This document shows positions 43,350 to 52,500 of a stretch of DNA of 64,000 nucleotides, piece by piece. A program made the translations under genes and the position numbers. Below the pieces are notes generated by a model. The model was given only the letters and a program-made list of their open reading frames with translations. It had not been told where the DNA came from and searched no databases. Where the stretch lies: assembly GCF_002234595.1 (NCBI RefSeq), contig NZ_NMUL01000023.1:124001-188000 (forward strand), read 5' to 3'. This DNA comes from Amycolatopsis vastitatis. GTDB taxonomy: Bacteria; Actinomycetota; Actinomycetes; Mycobacteriales; Pseudonocardiaceae. The first letter of the stretch is position 1. Each line of letters starts with the position of its first letter.

Positions 43350-45470
43350 TCACACGTCCATAAGTCCGTAAGCGACCCGAATCGGCCGCATAACCGAGAG
43401 AGCCTGTCCAGCGTTACGTGCACAGGATGCGAACTCGGTGAATCGGGCGAGCTCCTTGCGTAGCAGCCGACGCTCCAGCCCGATATCTATGTCGCCGCTC
43501 GGCGCCGCGATGAAATCGATAATCTCGGCGGCATCTTTTCCAGGGGCAGTGCGCAAGATACGCCCGCGCCGCTGAATGAACTGGCGCGGGTTCGTACTAC
43601 TCGCGAGCATGTAGGCCACGCGGGCATCAGGAATATCAACACCCTCGTCAAGGCAACGCATTGAAACGAGGGCACGCAACTCTTCCGCTTTGAACCGTTC
43701 CAGGATTCTAGTGCGCTCTACTCGACTCTCCTGTGACGTGTAGGGATGCGATGGAACGTGTAGTTCCTTCCCGAGTAGACGCAAGACCTGGTCAATCTGC
43801 CTCGAACCCGTCGCTTGAGGCCCGGACCCTTCAGCGCAGTAGACGAGTTGCCAACTCTGGCCGATGCGGTCTCGCATAGCGCGGTTTAGCGCGTCGATTT
43901 TTCCGCGCGCATGAGACAGGATCTGGGCTCGCTTGAGCAAGAGCATGGAAAGCTCATCGTTGCCGCGAGTCTCGATATCGCTGTCTCCACCGCCGAGCAA
44001 GCGCGCAATTTGTTTGCTTAGTGCGGCGTACCGCTCGCTCTCTTCGAGGTCGAGGGACACTAACACCGGGTGGTAATCGTAGGTGCAGAGCGCACCGATT
44101 TCTATTGCCTGCTGGAGGCCAAGGCTGATCAGGACATCACCGAAGTAGTCGCGCAGACTCTCAGTTCCCTCAGCGTCGAACCACCTTTCCGGCGTGGCCG
44201 AGAGCGCAAGTCGATGCGGGGCGTGCGGTGGCAGCGCCTCGAAGCTTGACCGGGCACCAAGGTTATGCGCTTCGTCGGCGACGATTACGAAGGGCGCCCC
44301 ATACTGCTGGAGCAACTGCTGAAATACGGGCCCGGCTAAGGTACGATTCGTGCTGATCAACATCGCAAACCCGTTTGTCCGGCTAGCCAAGCCGGCGGTC
44401 AGTGCGTGCGCACTGTCAACCCAGGATTTCGCATTATCGTAGCAGCAGAGAGGAGTGATTCCGAACCTCTTGGCCTCTCGAGCCCACTGGTCTACGAGGT
44501 GGATTTGCGGCGCGACTACGATCGCCAGCAGCGGGCGGTCTTGCTTGTCGTAGATCTCAGCCAACTTGGTAAGCGCCGCGAGAGCAGTGATCGTCTTCCC
44601 GGTCCCAGTGGCCATCTCGAACATGCCACGTCCATTGACCGAGAACCACGCACGAATGGCTTCGCGTTGGTAATCACGAAGTTTGAGGCCAGATGGCAAC
44701 CGCGGGAGCGCAAACGTGCTGCTACTTGCACCGAGGAGGATCCCCGTGTCCAGATGACCAGGTCGGGTTCCCAGTTCCTTCTCACGGGCCGATCCGGCCA
44801 GTTTCTTGAGCCGTTCTTTACCGAGTTCTGGAAATTCGAAGAGCTCCATGTTGGGCGTGTCGCCGTCCCAAAGCGCAGCAAAGTCATGAACGATTCGCAT
44901 CACGCGACTAGTGTCGCCGCTCTCCCAGCTGCGAAAGACTTCAATAGATTCAAAGTTGTCGACAAGAGCGCTGGCAGTCTCGTTAGAGGATCCATTGAAC
45001 GTGACTTGGTTACCCTCGCGATCGACAAAGACTCCGATCTTCTCATGGTAGAGCGCGATGCGGTTACCGCGGCGGACCACGGCAATCTTGATGTCGAGTA
45101 CGCCCTTACCGATCAACTCGCCAAGTAGCCCGAGACGCTGGACCAAGTCGTCGGACTCGTCCACGTGAGGACCCAGCTCGCGTAATACCGCTTGCTCGAT
45201 GACCTCCCGGTACTCGTACCCGAGCTCGATCTGCTCAATGTCTTCGTCGCTGAGGTGGGGACTCGCGATCAGCCGTATTCGCCCGTCGGCTTCGATGAAG
45301 CGGTTCAGGCCGCTCGCCGCCAACGCAAGGCTAGTGCTCGTGAAGTACCCGACGGCGCGGTCGTAGCGAACCGCGACACTCAGAGAAGGCTCGAAAAAGT
45401 CTTCGACGAGGTCGTCCGTATCACTTCGGTAGTGGTCGCGAATACCGCAGTACCGAAGGTTTGAGGTCAA
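43350..45470 (-). CDS. PLD-nuclease/DEAH helicase, candidate phosphorothioation restriction enzyme
   Basis: The protein couples an N-terminal phospholipase D-like nuclease domain (IALYHEKIGVFVD and FNGSSNE, near residues 139-163) to a superfamily 2 helicase. Helicase motifs are MATGTGKT, VADEAHNLG, LALSATPERW and QFIQRRGRILR. This layout fits proteins annotated as 'DNA phosphorothioation system restriction enzyme'. I chose TTG 45470 (706 aa), preceded by GGGGG and adjacent to the conserved start RYCGIRDHYRSDTDDLV; GTG 45539 is possible. It follows dndA in the same direction. Confidence 0.85.
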   Translation of the reverse strand: MTSNLRYCGIRDHYRSDTDDLVEDFFEPSLSVAVRYDRAVGYFTSTSLALAASGLNRFIEADGRIRLIASPHLSDEDIEQIELGYEYREVIEQAVLRELGPHVDESDDLVQRLGLLGELIGKGVLDIKIAVVRRGNRIALYHEKIGVFVDREGNQVTFNGSSNETASALVDNFESIEVFRSWESGDTSRVMRIVHDFAALWDGDTPNMELFEFPELGKERLKKLAGSAREKELGTRPGHLDTGILLGASSSTFALPRLPSGLKLRDYQREAIRAWFSVNGRGMFEMATGTGKTITALAALTKLAEIYDKQDRPLLAIVVAPQIHLVDQWAREAKRFGITPLCCYDNAKSWVDSAHALTAGLASRTNGFAMLISTNRTLAGPVFQQLLQQYGAPFVIVADEAHNLGARSSFEALPPHAPHRLALSATPERWFDAEGTESLRDYFGDVLISLGLQQAIEIGALCTYDYHPVLVSLDLEESERYAALSKQIARLLGGGDSDIETRGNDELSMLLLKRAQILSHARGKIDALNRAMRDRIGQSWQLVYCAEGSGPQATGSRQIDQVLRLLGKELHVPSHPYTSQESRVERTRILERFKAEELRALVSMRCLDEGVDIPDARVAYMLASSTNPRQFIQRRGRILRTAPGKDAAEIIDFIAAPSGDIDIGLERRLLRKELARFTEFASCARNAGQALSVMRPIRVAYGLMDV

Positions 45471-45591
45471 AGCGTCCCCCTGGTCACCGACGACAGCATG
45501 CCCATCGAGCGTACATGTCTCGTAGCTCAGCGCCACCACTCTTGACGCGGCGCTGGCTAACAGATCGGCGGGGACGTTCGACCTGTTACGG

Positions 45592-46782
45592 CTACATGAT
45601 GGCCTTGATGCGCTGGCGGACTTCCTCGACGTCGATCATCGGGGTCTTGTGGTCCCACGAGATGCGCAGTGCGCCGGCGACCTGCGGTTCGGGCAGTCCC
45701 ATGGCAGCGAGGACGTGGCTGGGCTCGTACCGCTGGGAAGTGCAGGCAGAGCCGTTGGAGATCGCCGCGAAACCCTTCAGAGCAAGCATGACGGCCTCAG
45801 AGTCGAGGCCAGGGATCGCGACGTTCAAGGTGTGCGGTACCGCGCGGTCTGGGTCGCCGTTGATCTGCCCACCAAGCTCGAGGAAGGTATCGACGATCGT
45901 CTGACGGTAACGCAGGTTGGCCTCACTCCGAGCTTGGTGTTCCTTACCTGCGAGCTCGGCCGCGGTGCCGAGGCCGGCGATCAACGCGACCGGGAGCGTC
46001 CCTGGCCGTAGCCCGCGCTCCTGGCCGCCTCCGTACATCAACGGCGTCAGAGGCGGCTTCCGGAAGCCACGACGTCGCGTGATGAGCGCTCCCACGCCTT
46101 TGGGCCCGTAGACCTTGTGCCCGGAGACGCTGATCAGGTCGATGCGCGTGTTCTGCAGCGTCTCAGGCACCTTGCCGAATCCCTGCGCTGCGTCGACGTG
46201 GAAGTACGCATCGTGACCGTCGAGTACAGCGCCAATCTCCTCGATCGGCTGAATGACACCTGTCTCGTTGTTGACGTGCATGATCGACACGGCCAGCGTG
46301 TCAGGCCGCAGCGCATCTCTGACCTGGTCAGGGTTAATCCAACCGCCTCGTTGAGGTGGCAGGAGCGTGACCTCGAAGCCTCGCTCTCGCAGAGCGTCGA
46401 GGGGCTCAAGGACCGCCTTGTGCTCGATCTGACTACTGATGATGTGGCGCCGATCGTGTTGTTCGCCGTGCGGCGCCAGCCCGAGAAGCGCTAGGTTGTC
46501 GGCTTCGGTCGCGCCGCTCGTGAAGACGACTTCATCGGGCGCGCTCGCGACGAGGCTGGCAACCTGCTCGCGGGCCCGGATGACGCGTTCCTTGGCGCGT
46601 TGCCCATACTCGTGGGTTCGACTGCCAGCGTTGCCAAACTCCTGGTCAAGGTAGTAGTGGACCTCGTCCTGGACCCGTGCGTCCATCGGCGCGGTGGCGT
46701 TGCAATCGAGGTAGACGGCACGCGTCGTTGTGTCCTCAGAAGTGGTCGTTATCGTGCGAGTCGTCCGCGCCGAAGCTGCCAT
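45592..46782 (-). CDS. dndA: Cysteine desulfurase DndA
   Basis: DndA is a PLP enzyme that takes sulfur from cysteine and supplies it, with DndC, for replacing a non-bridging phosphate oxygen in DNA. The 396 aa protein has VYLDCNATAPMD near residue 23, PLP-Lys in SVSGHKVYGPKG near residue 223, and the active-site Cys in NGSACTSQRYEP near residue 345. ATG 46782 is chosen; the longer open frame upstream overlaps dndB antisense. It is divergent from dndB as in Streptomyces lividans, but here it heads a leftward string of restriction-type genes. Confidence 0.93.
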   Translation of the reverse strand: MAASARTTRTITTTSEDTTTRAVYLDCNATAPMDARVQDEVHYYLDQEFGNAGSRTHEYGQRAKERVIRAREQVASLVASAPDEVVFTSGATEADNLALLGLAPHGEQHDRRHIISSQIEHKAVLEPLDALRERGFEVTLLPPQRGGWINPDQVRDALRPDTLAVSIMHVNNETGVIQPIEEIGAVLDGHDAYFHVDAAQGFGKVPETLQNTRIDLISVSGHKVYGPKGVGALITRRRGFRKPPLTPLMYGGGQERGLRPGTLPVALIAGLGTAAELAGKEHQARSEANLRYRQTIVDTFLELGGQINGDPDRAVPHTLNVAIPGLDSEAVMLALKGFAAISNGSACTSQRYEPSHVLAAMGLPEPQVAGALRISWDHKTPMIDVEEVRQRIKAIM

Positions 46783-46836
46783 AGCACGGTAGTGTACGCG
46801 TGGCGGGAACGACCCGTACGTACGGTACGCATACAA

Positions 46837-46880
46837 GTACGCTAATTTCGACACGTACGTACGCTTGACAGGGAGCGTAC
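46837..46880. promoter_or_regulatory. Two abutting 22-bp inverted repeats between dndA and dndB
   Basis: GTACG-N12-CGTAC occurs at 46837-46858 and again at 46859-46880, with no gap, so the centres are 22 bp apart (about two helical turns, same DNA face). More CGTACGTACG-type copies lie at 46815-46829. A perfect -35 box TTGACA for the dndB direction (46865-46870) falls inside the second repeat, so binding there would block transcription. DndB is the likely binder. I recall TACG-N10-CGTA as a published DndB site in Salmonella, and here the spacing is 12. Confidence 0.6.
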
Positions 46881-46899
46881 AGCGAAGGAAACATGGGCC

Positions 46900-48039
46900 A
46901 TGTCGATCACCCAAGCAGCCCCGAAGGGGGGCGCAGTGGCGGGTCGTGGCTCCTACGGGTTCGTCTTCCCTGCTATCCGCGGAGTGCAAGCCGGCCGTGA
47001 GTTCTATGTCACGATGTTCCCGCTTAGGCTCATCCCCCGAATGTTCCTCTTCGATGAAGAAGAGCTGCAGCCGACCCTCCGCGCCCAACGCACACTGAAC
47101 AAGGCTCGTATTCCAGAGATCGCTCAATACATCGTCGACAACCCGAACGGGTATGTCTTCTCTGCTCTGACAGCATCGGTCGATGCAGATCTTGATTTCC
47201 AATCATTCGGCACCTCTGGTGCCGAGAGTCAGATCGGGATCATGAGCATTCCAATGTCAGCGCGCTTCGTCATTAATGACGGGCAACATCGCCGCGCCGC
47301 GATCGAGCAAGCATTGCGAGAGAAGCCAGAGATTGGCGACGAAAGTATTCCCGTGGTACTATTCCTCGACGTCGGCCTTGAACGTTGTCAACAGATGTTT
47401 ACCGACTTGAATCGCTACGCGATTCGCCCGGCCAGGTCATTGACAATTTTGTACGACCAGCGCGAGAACGCTGCACAGATCGCACGGATGGTCGTATTCA
47501 GGTCATCCGCGTTACAGGATCTTGTTGAGATGGAGCGAAGCAACCTCTCAGCGCGCTCGAGGAAGCTCTTTACGCTTTCAGCGCTCTATACCGCAACGAA
47601 GTCCCTACTCGAAAGCTCCGATAAGCTTACGAACGACGATGCCGTCGGATTGGCGACCGACTATTGGGATATCGTCTTTCATTTATTCCCAGAGTGGATG
47701 CAAGTGCACACACGGAAGGTCACGGCCGGCGATGTGCGGCGCGACTTCATTCACAGCCACGGCATCGTTCTGCACGCGCTCGGCAACATCGGACGTACGC
47801 TGCTGCAAGAGACACGAGACCCCAAGAAGTGGGCGAAACGACTAGCCCCGTTGTCAGAAATCGACTGGTCTAGGTCAAACACAGCCTTATGGGAGGGACG
47901 AGCTCTCGTAGGCGGGAAAGTATCGAAGTCGTCTACCAACGTCGTGCTGACAACGAATGTCATCCGCCAGAAGCTCGGTATGCCGCTCAGTCCAGAAGAG
48001 CAGCGCGTCGAAGACGCACATCGACGAGGAGAATCATGA
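46900..48039 (+). CDS. dndB: DndB, DGQHR-domain regulator of phosphorothioation
   Basis: The 379 aa protein has the DGQHR signature INDGQHRRAAIEQALREKP near residue 125 and FLDVGLERCQQMFTDLNRYA near residue 158, the hallmark of DndB. DndB lowers the frequency of modification and represses dnd transcription in studied bacteria. Its ATG 46900 lies 20 bp past the tandem operator-like repeats. The stop overlaps the dndC start (ATGA). It heads the dndBCDE operon. Confidence 0.92.
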   Translation: MSITQAAPKGGAVAGRGSYGFVFPAIRGVQAGREFYVTMFPLRLIPRMFLFDEEELQPTLRAQRTLNKARIPEIAQYIVDNPNGYVFSALTASVDADLDFQSFGTSGAESQIGIMSIPMSARFVINDGQHRRAAIEQALREKPEIGDESIPVVLFLDVGLERCQQMFTDLNRYAIRPARSLTILYDQRENAAQIARMVVFRSSALQDLVEMERSNLSARSRKLFTLSALYTATKSLLESSDKLTNDDAVGLATDYWDIVFHLFPEWMQVHTRKVTAGDVRRDFIHSHGIVLHALGNIGRTLLQETRDPKKWAKRLAPLSEIDWSRSNTALWEGRALVGGKVSKSSTNVVLTTNVIRQKLGMPLSPEEQRVEDAHRRGES

Positions 48040-49571
48040 AGGCCACTGCACCCAGTAAGAACTCAGCGTTCGCAGAAGACGGTTTCGCCGCGACCTTAGA
48101 CCGGCTAGCGCGCGAGATTCAAGAGCTGTACCTCGCGGACGGAATCCCCTGGGTTGTTGGGTACAGCGGCGGTAAAGACTCGACGGCCACGTTGCAGCTG
48201 GTGTGGTTGGCGTTGAAAGGGTTGCCGCCGGAGCAGCGCACGAAGGAAGTACACGTGATCTCCACCGATACCTTAGTGGAGAACCCAGTCGTTGCGGCCT
48301 GGGTCACCAACTCCCTTGACGTGCTCGGCAACGCGGCGCAGGAGCAACAGCTGCCGATCAAGCCGCACCGTCTGACCCCTGAGGTGAACGACACTTTCTG
48401 GGTAAACCTAATCGGCCGCGGCTACCCTTCACCCAAGCCAAAGTTCCGGTGGTGCACCGAACGGCTGAAGATCAAGCCGTCCAACGCGTTTATCCGCCGT
48501 ATGGTGCGCAAGCACGGTGAAGCTATCCTCGTGCTGGGCACCCGTAAGGCCGAGAGCTCGGGACGTTCGGCGCGCATGTCGTCTTTGGAAACGAAGCGTG
48601 TTCGGGACCGGCTGAGCCCGAACGCGAGCCTGCCGAACTCGCTGGTCTACTCGCCGGTTGAGGACTGGACCAACGACGACGTATGGCTGTTCCTCATGCA
48701 GCGCCCCAATCCATGGGGCTACTCCAATAAGGAACTGCTCACGATGTACCAGGGCGCGTCCTCGGACGGAGAATGCCCACTCGTCGTAGACGCGAGCACC
48801 CCCAGCTGCGGCGACAGCCGCTTCGGCTGCTGGGTGTGCACGCTCGTCGACAAGGACAAGTCGATGTCGGCGATGATCCAGAATGACGAAGAGAAAGAGT
48901 GGATGCAGCCGCTACTGGAGCTGCGCAACGAGCTGGAGGAACTGCGCGGTCCGACGCAGCGAGACTTCCGCCGCATGAACGGCTCGGTCCAGTTGTTCCA
49001 TGATGAACCGATCCCCGGGCCGTACAAGCAGAAGTGGCGCGAGCGGTGGCTCGAAAAGCTCCTCGAAGCACAGACCTGGATTCGTGAGAACGGCCCAAAG
49101 AATGTTGGGACGATCGAGCTGATCACCTTGCCTGAACTCGAGGAGATCCGACGCATCTGGGTCGTCGAGAAGCACGAGTTCGAAGACAATCTTCCTCGGA
49201 TCTATGAGACCGCAGTCGGGGAGCCGTATCCCGGTCGTCCGATGGACAACCACCTTGCCCTCGGGCCGGAGGACGTCGCTCTGCTCCGCGAGCTGTCCGA
49301 CGGCGACGAGCTGCACTTCGAGCTGGTGCGCGAGCTACTGGACGTCGAACAGCGGCACCGCTCGATGACTCGCCGCGCCGGCCTCTTCGACACGCTCGAA
49401 CGGTCGCTGAAGCGAGGGTTCTACACCGATGCCGACGACGCAGTTGCGCGAGTGAACCTTCGCCGCGACACTCCGCAGCGTCTCACCGAGCAATACAACC
49501 TCGACCTCGACCTTGAGCTCGCCACCACACTTTCCGACGACACAGCCGCAGAAGGCACAGATACACCATGA
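48036..49571 (+). CDS. dndC: DndC, PAPS-reductase-like DNA sulfur modification protein
   Basis: The 511 aa protein has the ATP-pyrophosphatase P-loop WVVGYSGGKDSTA at residues ~39-51. Cysteines expected to hold a [4Fe-4S] cluster lie in FRWCTERLK, SSDGECPLV and TPSCGDSRFGCWVCTLV. It is believed to adenylate or activate the DNA backbone phosphate before sulfur insertion. It is translationally coupled to dndB (ATGA) and to dndD (ATGA). Length and motifs are complete, so the modification arm looks intact. Confidence 0.94.
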   Translation: MKATAPSKNSAFAEDGFAATLDRLAREIQELYLADGIPWVVGYSGGKDSTATLQLVWLALKGLPPEQRTKEVHVISTDTLVENPVVAAWVTNSLDVLGNAAQEQQLPIKPHRLTPEVNDTFWVNLIGRGYPSPKPKFRWCTERLKIKPSNAFIRRMVRKHGEAILVLGTRKAESSGRSARMSSLETKRVRDRLSPNASLPNSLVYSPVEDWTNDDVWLFLMQRPNPWGYSNKELLTMYQGASSDGECPLVVDASTPSCGDSRFGCWVCTLVDKDKSMSAMIQNDEEKEWMQPLLELRNELEELRGPTQRDFRRMNGSVQLFHDEPIPGPYKQKWRERWLEKLLEAQTWIRENGPKNVGTIELITLPELEEIRRIWVVEKHEFEDNLPRIYETAVGEPYPGRPMDNHLALGPEDVALLRELSDGDELHFELVRELLDVEQRHRSMTRRAGLFDTLERSLKRGFYTDADDAVARVNLRRDTPQRLTEQYNLDLDLELATTLSDDTAAEGTDTP

Positions 49572-51559
49572 TCTTGGATGAGCTCGTACTGCACAACGTT
49601 GGTGTCTTCCGCGGCCGCCACCAGTTCACCCTGACCCCGCCGAACCCGCGCCAGCCGATCGTCGTGATCGGTGCGCTTAACGGTGGCGGCAAGACCACGG
49701 TCTTGGACTCGCTGCACCTTGCCCTGTTTGGATCGCTGGCACGCACAGCTGGACGCCGCGGGAGCAGCTACCAAGCGTATCTTCGCCGCCTGATCCACCA
49801 CGGCGTGCCAGACAGCGAAGGCGCCGCTATTGAGCTCGCGTTCCACGTCTATCAGGAGGGGGAGCGGCGCAACTACCGGGTCACGCGATCTTGGGCGAGC
49901 AGTGGATCAAATGTACGGGAACGTCTCGACGTGCTGGTCGATGGCCGGCTTGACCGAGCGCTCACGGATCGTTGGGCTGAGCAGGTCGAGGCTTTCGTGC
50001 CGCGGGGCGTCGCAGAGCTCTTCTTCTTCGACGGAGAAAAGATCGAGACGCTCGCGGAGCTGGACAACGCTCGCGACATGCTCAAGACGGCGATCGGTGC
50101 GCTACTTGGCCTCGACTTGGTCGACCGTCTGGCCACAGACCTGGCTGTGATCGAGCGCAACAAACGTACCAAGCTTGCCCCACCTGCTGCGCACAAACAG
50201 CTCGAGGAAGCCAACCAGCGGGTACGGGATGCTCGCACGGTTGCCACGACAGCTAAGCAGGAAGCCGCGCGCAGTCGAACGATCGCGGAGCGTGCCGAGC
50301 ACAAGCTGCGACAGCTCGAGGACCAGCTCCGTCTGGAAGGCAGCGATCTGCTGGATCGCCAGCGCACGCTCGAGGATGAGCAGCGACGTCTCGCTAAGGC
50401 GCTCCAGGCAAGCGATACCCGCCTTCTAGATCTTGCAAACGGTGCCGCTCCACTGCAGCTGGTCCACAAGCAGCTTGCAGACGTCCTCGACGTCGCTGAA
50501 CGCGAGCTAGCAGCCGACGAACAGGGGCAGGTCGCGGAAGTACTCGCGCGGCGCGATGAAGACATCATCGGTCATCTCCGTGCCCGTCGGGTCAAGAAGC
50601 AAACCGTCGATGATCTCGAAGCGTTCCTGGCTCAGGAACGCCAAGAACGGTTGGCCCTCGCCGGCATCGAGCCGGTCATTGAGTTGAGCGCCGAAGACAC
50701 CTCACGCCTGCGATCGCTGCTCGATCACGACCTGGACCTTCTCGCCGAACAAGTCGTCGCAGCCATCGAGGAACGCGATAGTCTCACGCGCCAACTGGAC
50801 GATGTCGTCCATACCCTGGCTGCCGTACCGGACAGCCGTGCTGTAGAGAAGCTCGCTGCCCAGCGGGAAGAAGCGCTCAGTACCTGGACGGCAGCCAGGA
50901 GTGCGTCTGTTCAGGCAGACGGTCAAGTCGCGGACGCGGATGTGCGAGTCATTGATGCCCAGCGTGAGATGGAACGACTGTTGCGGTCGGCGACTGAGGA
51001 GGTCGCTGAGAATGACGACGCCCAACGGATCATCCAACACAGCGAACGGGTTCGTGACACGCTGGCCAAGCTTCGTGTCGAGGCAACCCGCCGCAATCTG
51101 CACCGCATCGAGACACTAGTCATCGAGGCTCTGCAGCGCCTGCTACGCAAGGAACGACTGGTCACCGAACTCCGGATCAACCCAGAGTCGTTCACACTCG
51201 AACTACGCGGCCGGACTGGCAACGTGATTCTCCCTCAGCAACTGTCTGCGGGCGAGCGGCAACTCCTCGCTGTTTCTCTGCTCTGGGGACTCGCTCAGGC
51301 ATCAGGCCGGCCGCTGCCCGTCGTCATCGACACTCCGCTCGGCCGCCTCGATGGCGTGCACCGTAGTCACCTGATGTCGCGTTACTTCCCTCAGGCCAGT
51401 CACCAAGTGATCTTGCTATCGACCGATCAGGAGATCGACCGAGAAGCTTGGAACGAGCTCAACCCGCATGTCGGCCATGCCTACCGCCTCGACTTCGACG
51501 CCGACGCAGGACACACGACAGCCGAACCTGGCTACTTCTGGCCCGAACCAACCCGCTGA
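49568..51559 (+). CDS. dndD: DndD, SMC-like ATPase of DNA phosphorothioation
   Basis: The 663 aa protein has Walker A in VIGALNGGGKTTVLDSLHLA near residue 33, long coiled coils from ~200 to ~520, the ABC signature LSAGERQLLAVSLLWGLAQA near residue 557 and Walker B VVIDTPLGRLDG near residue 585. ATPase activity is thought to open or nick DNA for sulfur insertion. It overlaps dndC by 4 bp and is followed by dndE after 12 bp. A second DndD-like ATPase is encoded in the opposite arm. Confidence 0.93.
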   Translation: MILDELVLHNVGVFRGRHQFTLTPPNPRQPIVVIGALNGGGKTTVLDSLHLALFGSLARTAGRRGSSYQAYLRRLIHHGVPDSEGAAIELAFHVYQEGERRNYRVTRSWASSGSNVRERLDVLVDGRLDRALTDRWAEQVEAFVPRGVAELFFFDGEKIETLAELDNARDMLKTAIGALLGLDLVDRLATDLAVIERNKRTKLAPPAAHKQLEEANQRVRDARTVATTAKQEAARSRTIAERAEHKLRQLEDQLRLEGSDLLDRQRTLEDEQRRLAKALQASDTRLLDLANGAAPLQLVHKQLADVLDVAERELAADEQGQVAEVLARRDEDIIGHLRARRVKKQTVDDLEAFLAQERQERLALAGIEPVIELSAEDTSRLRSLLDHDLDLLAEQVVAAIEERDSLTRQLDDVVHTLAAVPDSRAVEKLAAQREEALSTWTAARSASVQADGQVADADVRVIDAQREMERLLRSATEEVAENDDAQRIIQHSERVRDTLAKLRVEATRRNLHRIETLVIEALQRLLRKERLVTELRINPESFTLELRGRTGNVILPQQLSAGERQLLAVSLLWGLAQASGRPLPVVIDTPLGRLDGVHRSHLMSRYFPQASHQVILLSTDQEIDREAWNELNPHVGHAYRLDFDADAGHTTAEPGYFWPEPTR

Positions 51560-51571
51560 TACGAGGACACA

Positions 51572-51970
51572 ATGCCGCTCGACACCATCCGCCTGAGCAA
51601 GCAGGCACGAGATCAGCTCGTCACGCTGAAGCGACGGACGGGGATCGAACACTGGAATACCCTGTGCCGGTGGGCTTTCTGTCGGTCCCTCACCGAACCG
51701 GCCGCCCCTCCGGCAGCTAAGATTCCGGCTGATAGCAACGTGGAGATGAGCTGGCGCACGTTTGCGGGTTCACACGGTGCGCTCTACTGGGCTCTACTAC
51801 GGCACCGGTGCCATGCCGACGGGCTGCCCTTGGACGACGAAACCCTGGCTCAGCAGTTCAGGTTGCACTTGCATCGCGGTATCGGCTACATGGTTGGCGA
51901 CCGTCACGTCCGTAACATTGCCGATCTCGTCGCCACAGCGCTGCCAGAGAAAAATCACGACGCAGCATGA
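51572..51970 (+). CDS. dndE: DndE, DNA-binding protein of phosphorothioation
   Basis: The 132 aa protein begins DTIRLSKQARDQLVTLKRRT, followed by IEHWNTLCRWAFCRSL, the conserved start of DndE, a small tetrameric protein that binds nicked DNA. AGSHGALYWALLRHRCHADG lies in the middle. It completes a full dndBCDE operon with short spacings, so the host DNA is expected to carry phosphorothioate linkages. Confidence 0.9.
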   Translation: MPLDTIRLSKQARDQLVTLKRRTGIEHWNTLCRWAFCRSLTEPAAPPAAKIPADSNVEMSWRTFAGSHGALYWALLRHRCHADGLPLDDETLAQQFRLHLHRGIGYMVGDRHVRNIADLVATALPEKNHDAA

Positions 51971-51992
51971 CGCTCGGTCGCCGTCATGTCCG

Positions 51993-52319
51993 CTACGGGA
52001 CCTCGTTCAACGCGCTCTGCATGTCGGCCCCCAGGCGCTTGACTCGCGACTGAAAGAACTGCATTACGTCGTGTTCCGTGGCACGTGCGCCGAGGTACAG
52101 CTTGTAGCCCTTAACGATCTGGAACCGCTGGCTCGTACCCTTACCCTTGCAGTACTGCTCGGCAAGCGTGTGGATCGCGGCGTCAAGTATCCCGATGAGG
52201 ACCGCAGGCTGGGCGTGCTCGAGCGACGCCGTGTCCAGCGGCGCAAGGTTCGGACCCCGGCCAATGAGCTGGAGTGCTTCAAGCAGGCTTTCACGGTCTG
52301 GAAGCTGGTCATCGCTCAC
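51993..52319 (-). CDS. Hypothetical protein (108 aa)
   Basis: I do not recognise this helical 108 aa protein (LPDRESLLEALQLIGRGPNL, then VLIGILDAAIHTLAEQYCKG). It is convergent with dndE, 22 bp away. Its base composition matches the dnd genes, so it may have travelled with them. No catalytic motif, signal or membrane helix is visible. Confidence 0.55.
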   Translation of the reverse strand: MSDDQLPDRESLLEALQLIGRGPNLAPLDTASLEHAQPAVLIGILDAAIHTLAEQYCKGKGTSQRFQIVKGYKLYLGARATEHDVMQFFQSRVKRLGADMQSALNEVP

Positions 52320-52500
52320 GATGTTTCAACATAGTTCGCCGCCGTCTCGACTCCAAGTCCAGCCCGGACGGGTCGCCGAAGCGCTGGCCAAGCCGAGCGC
52401 GCAAGCGCGCCGCGGAGGAAGAGGCTGACGACAGCTGATTCGTAACTGACGACTCGCCATCAGCGACATAGAGGCCATCGCTGTCGATGGGAGGTGCCTG

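Noticed and set aside
46795..46880. Exact TACG-N10-CGTA site as I recall it for DndB
   Set aside because: No pair with N10 spacing exists here. The repeated spacing is N12, so I report that pattern instead.
46783..47202. N-terminal extension of the dndA frame
   Set aside because: It overlaps the dndB coding start antisense and the operator region. Cysteine desulfurase homology begins just after ATG 46782.
52147..52428. 93-codon plus-strand frame across the 108-aa gene
   Set aside because: It is mostly a shadow of the minus-strand gene and ends in Arg/Gly-rich sequence without features.
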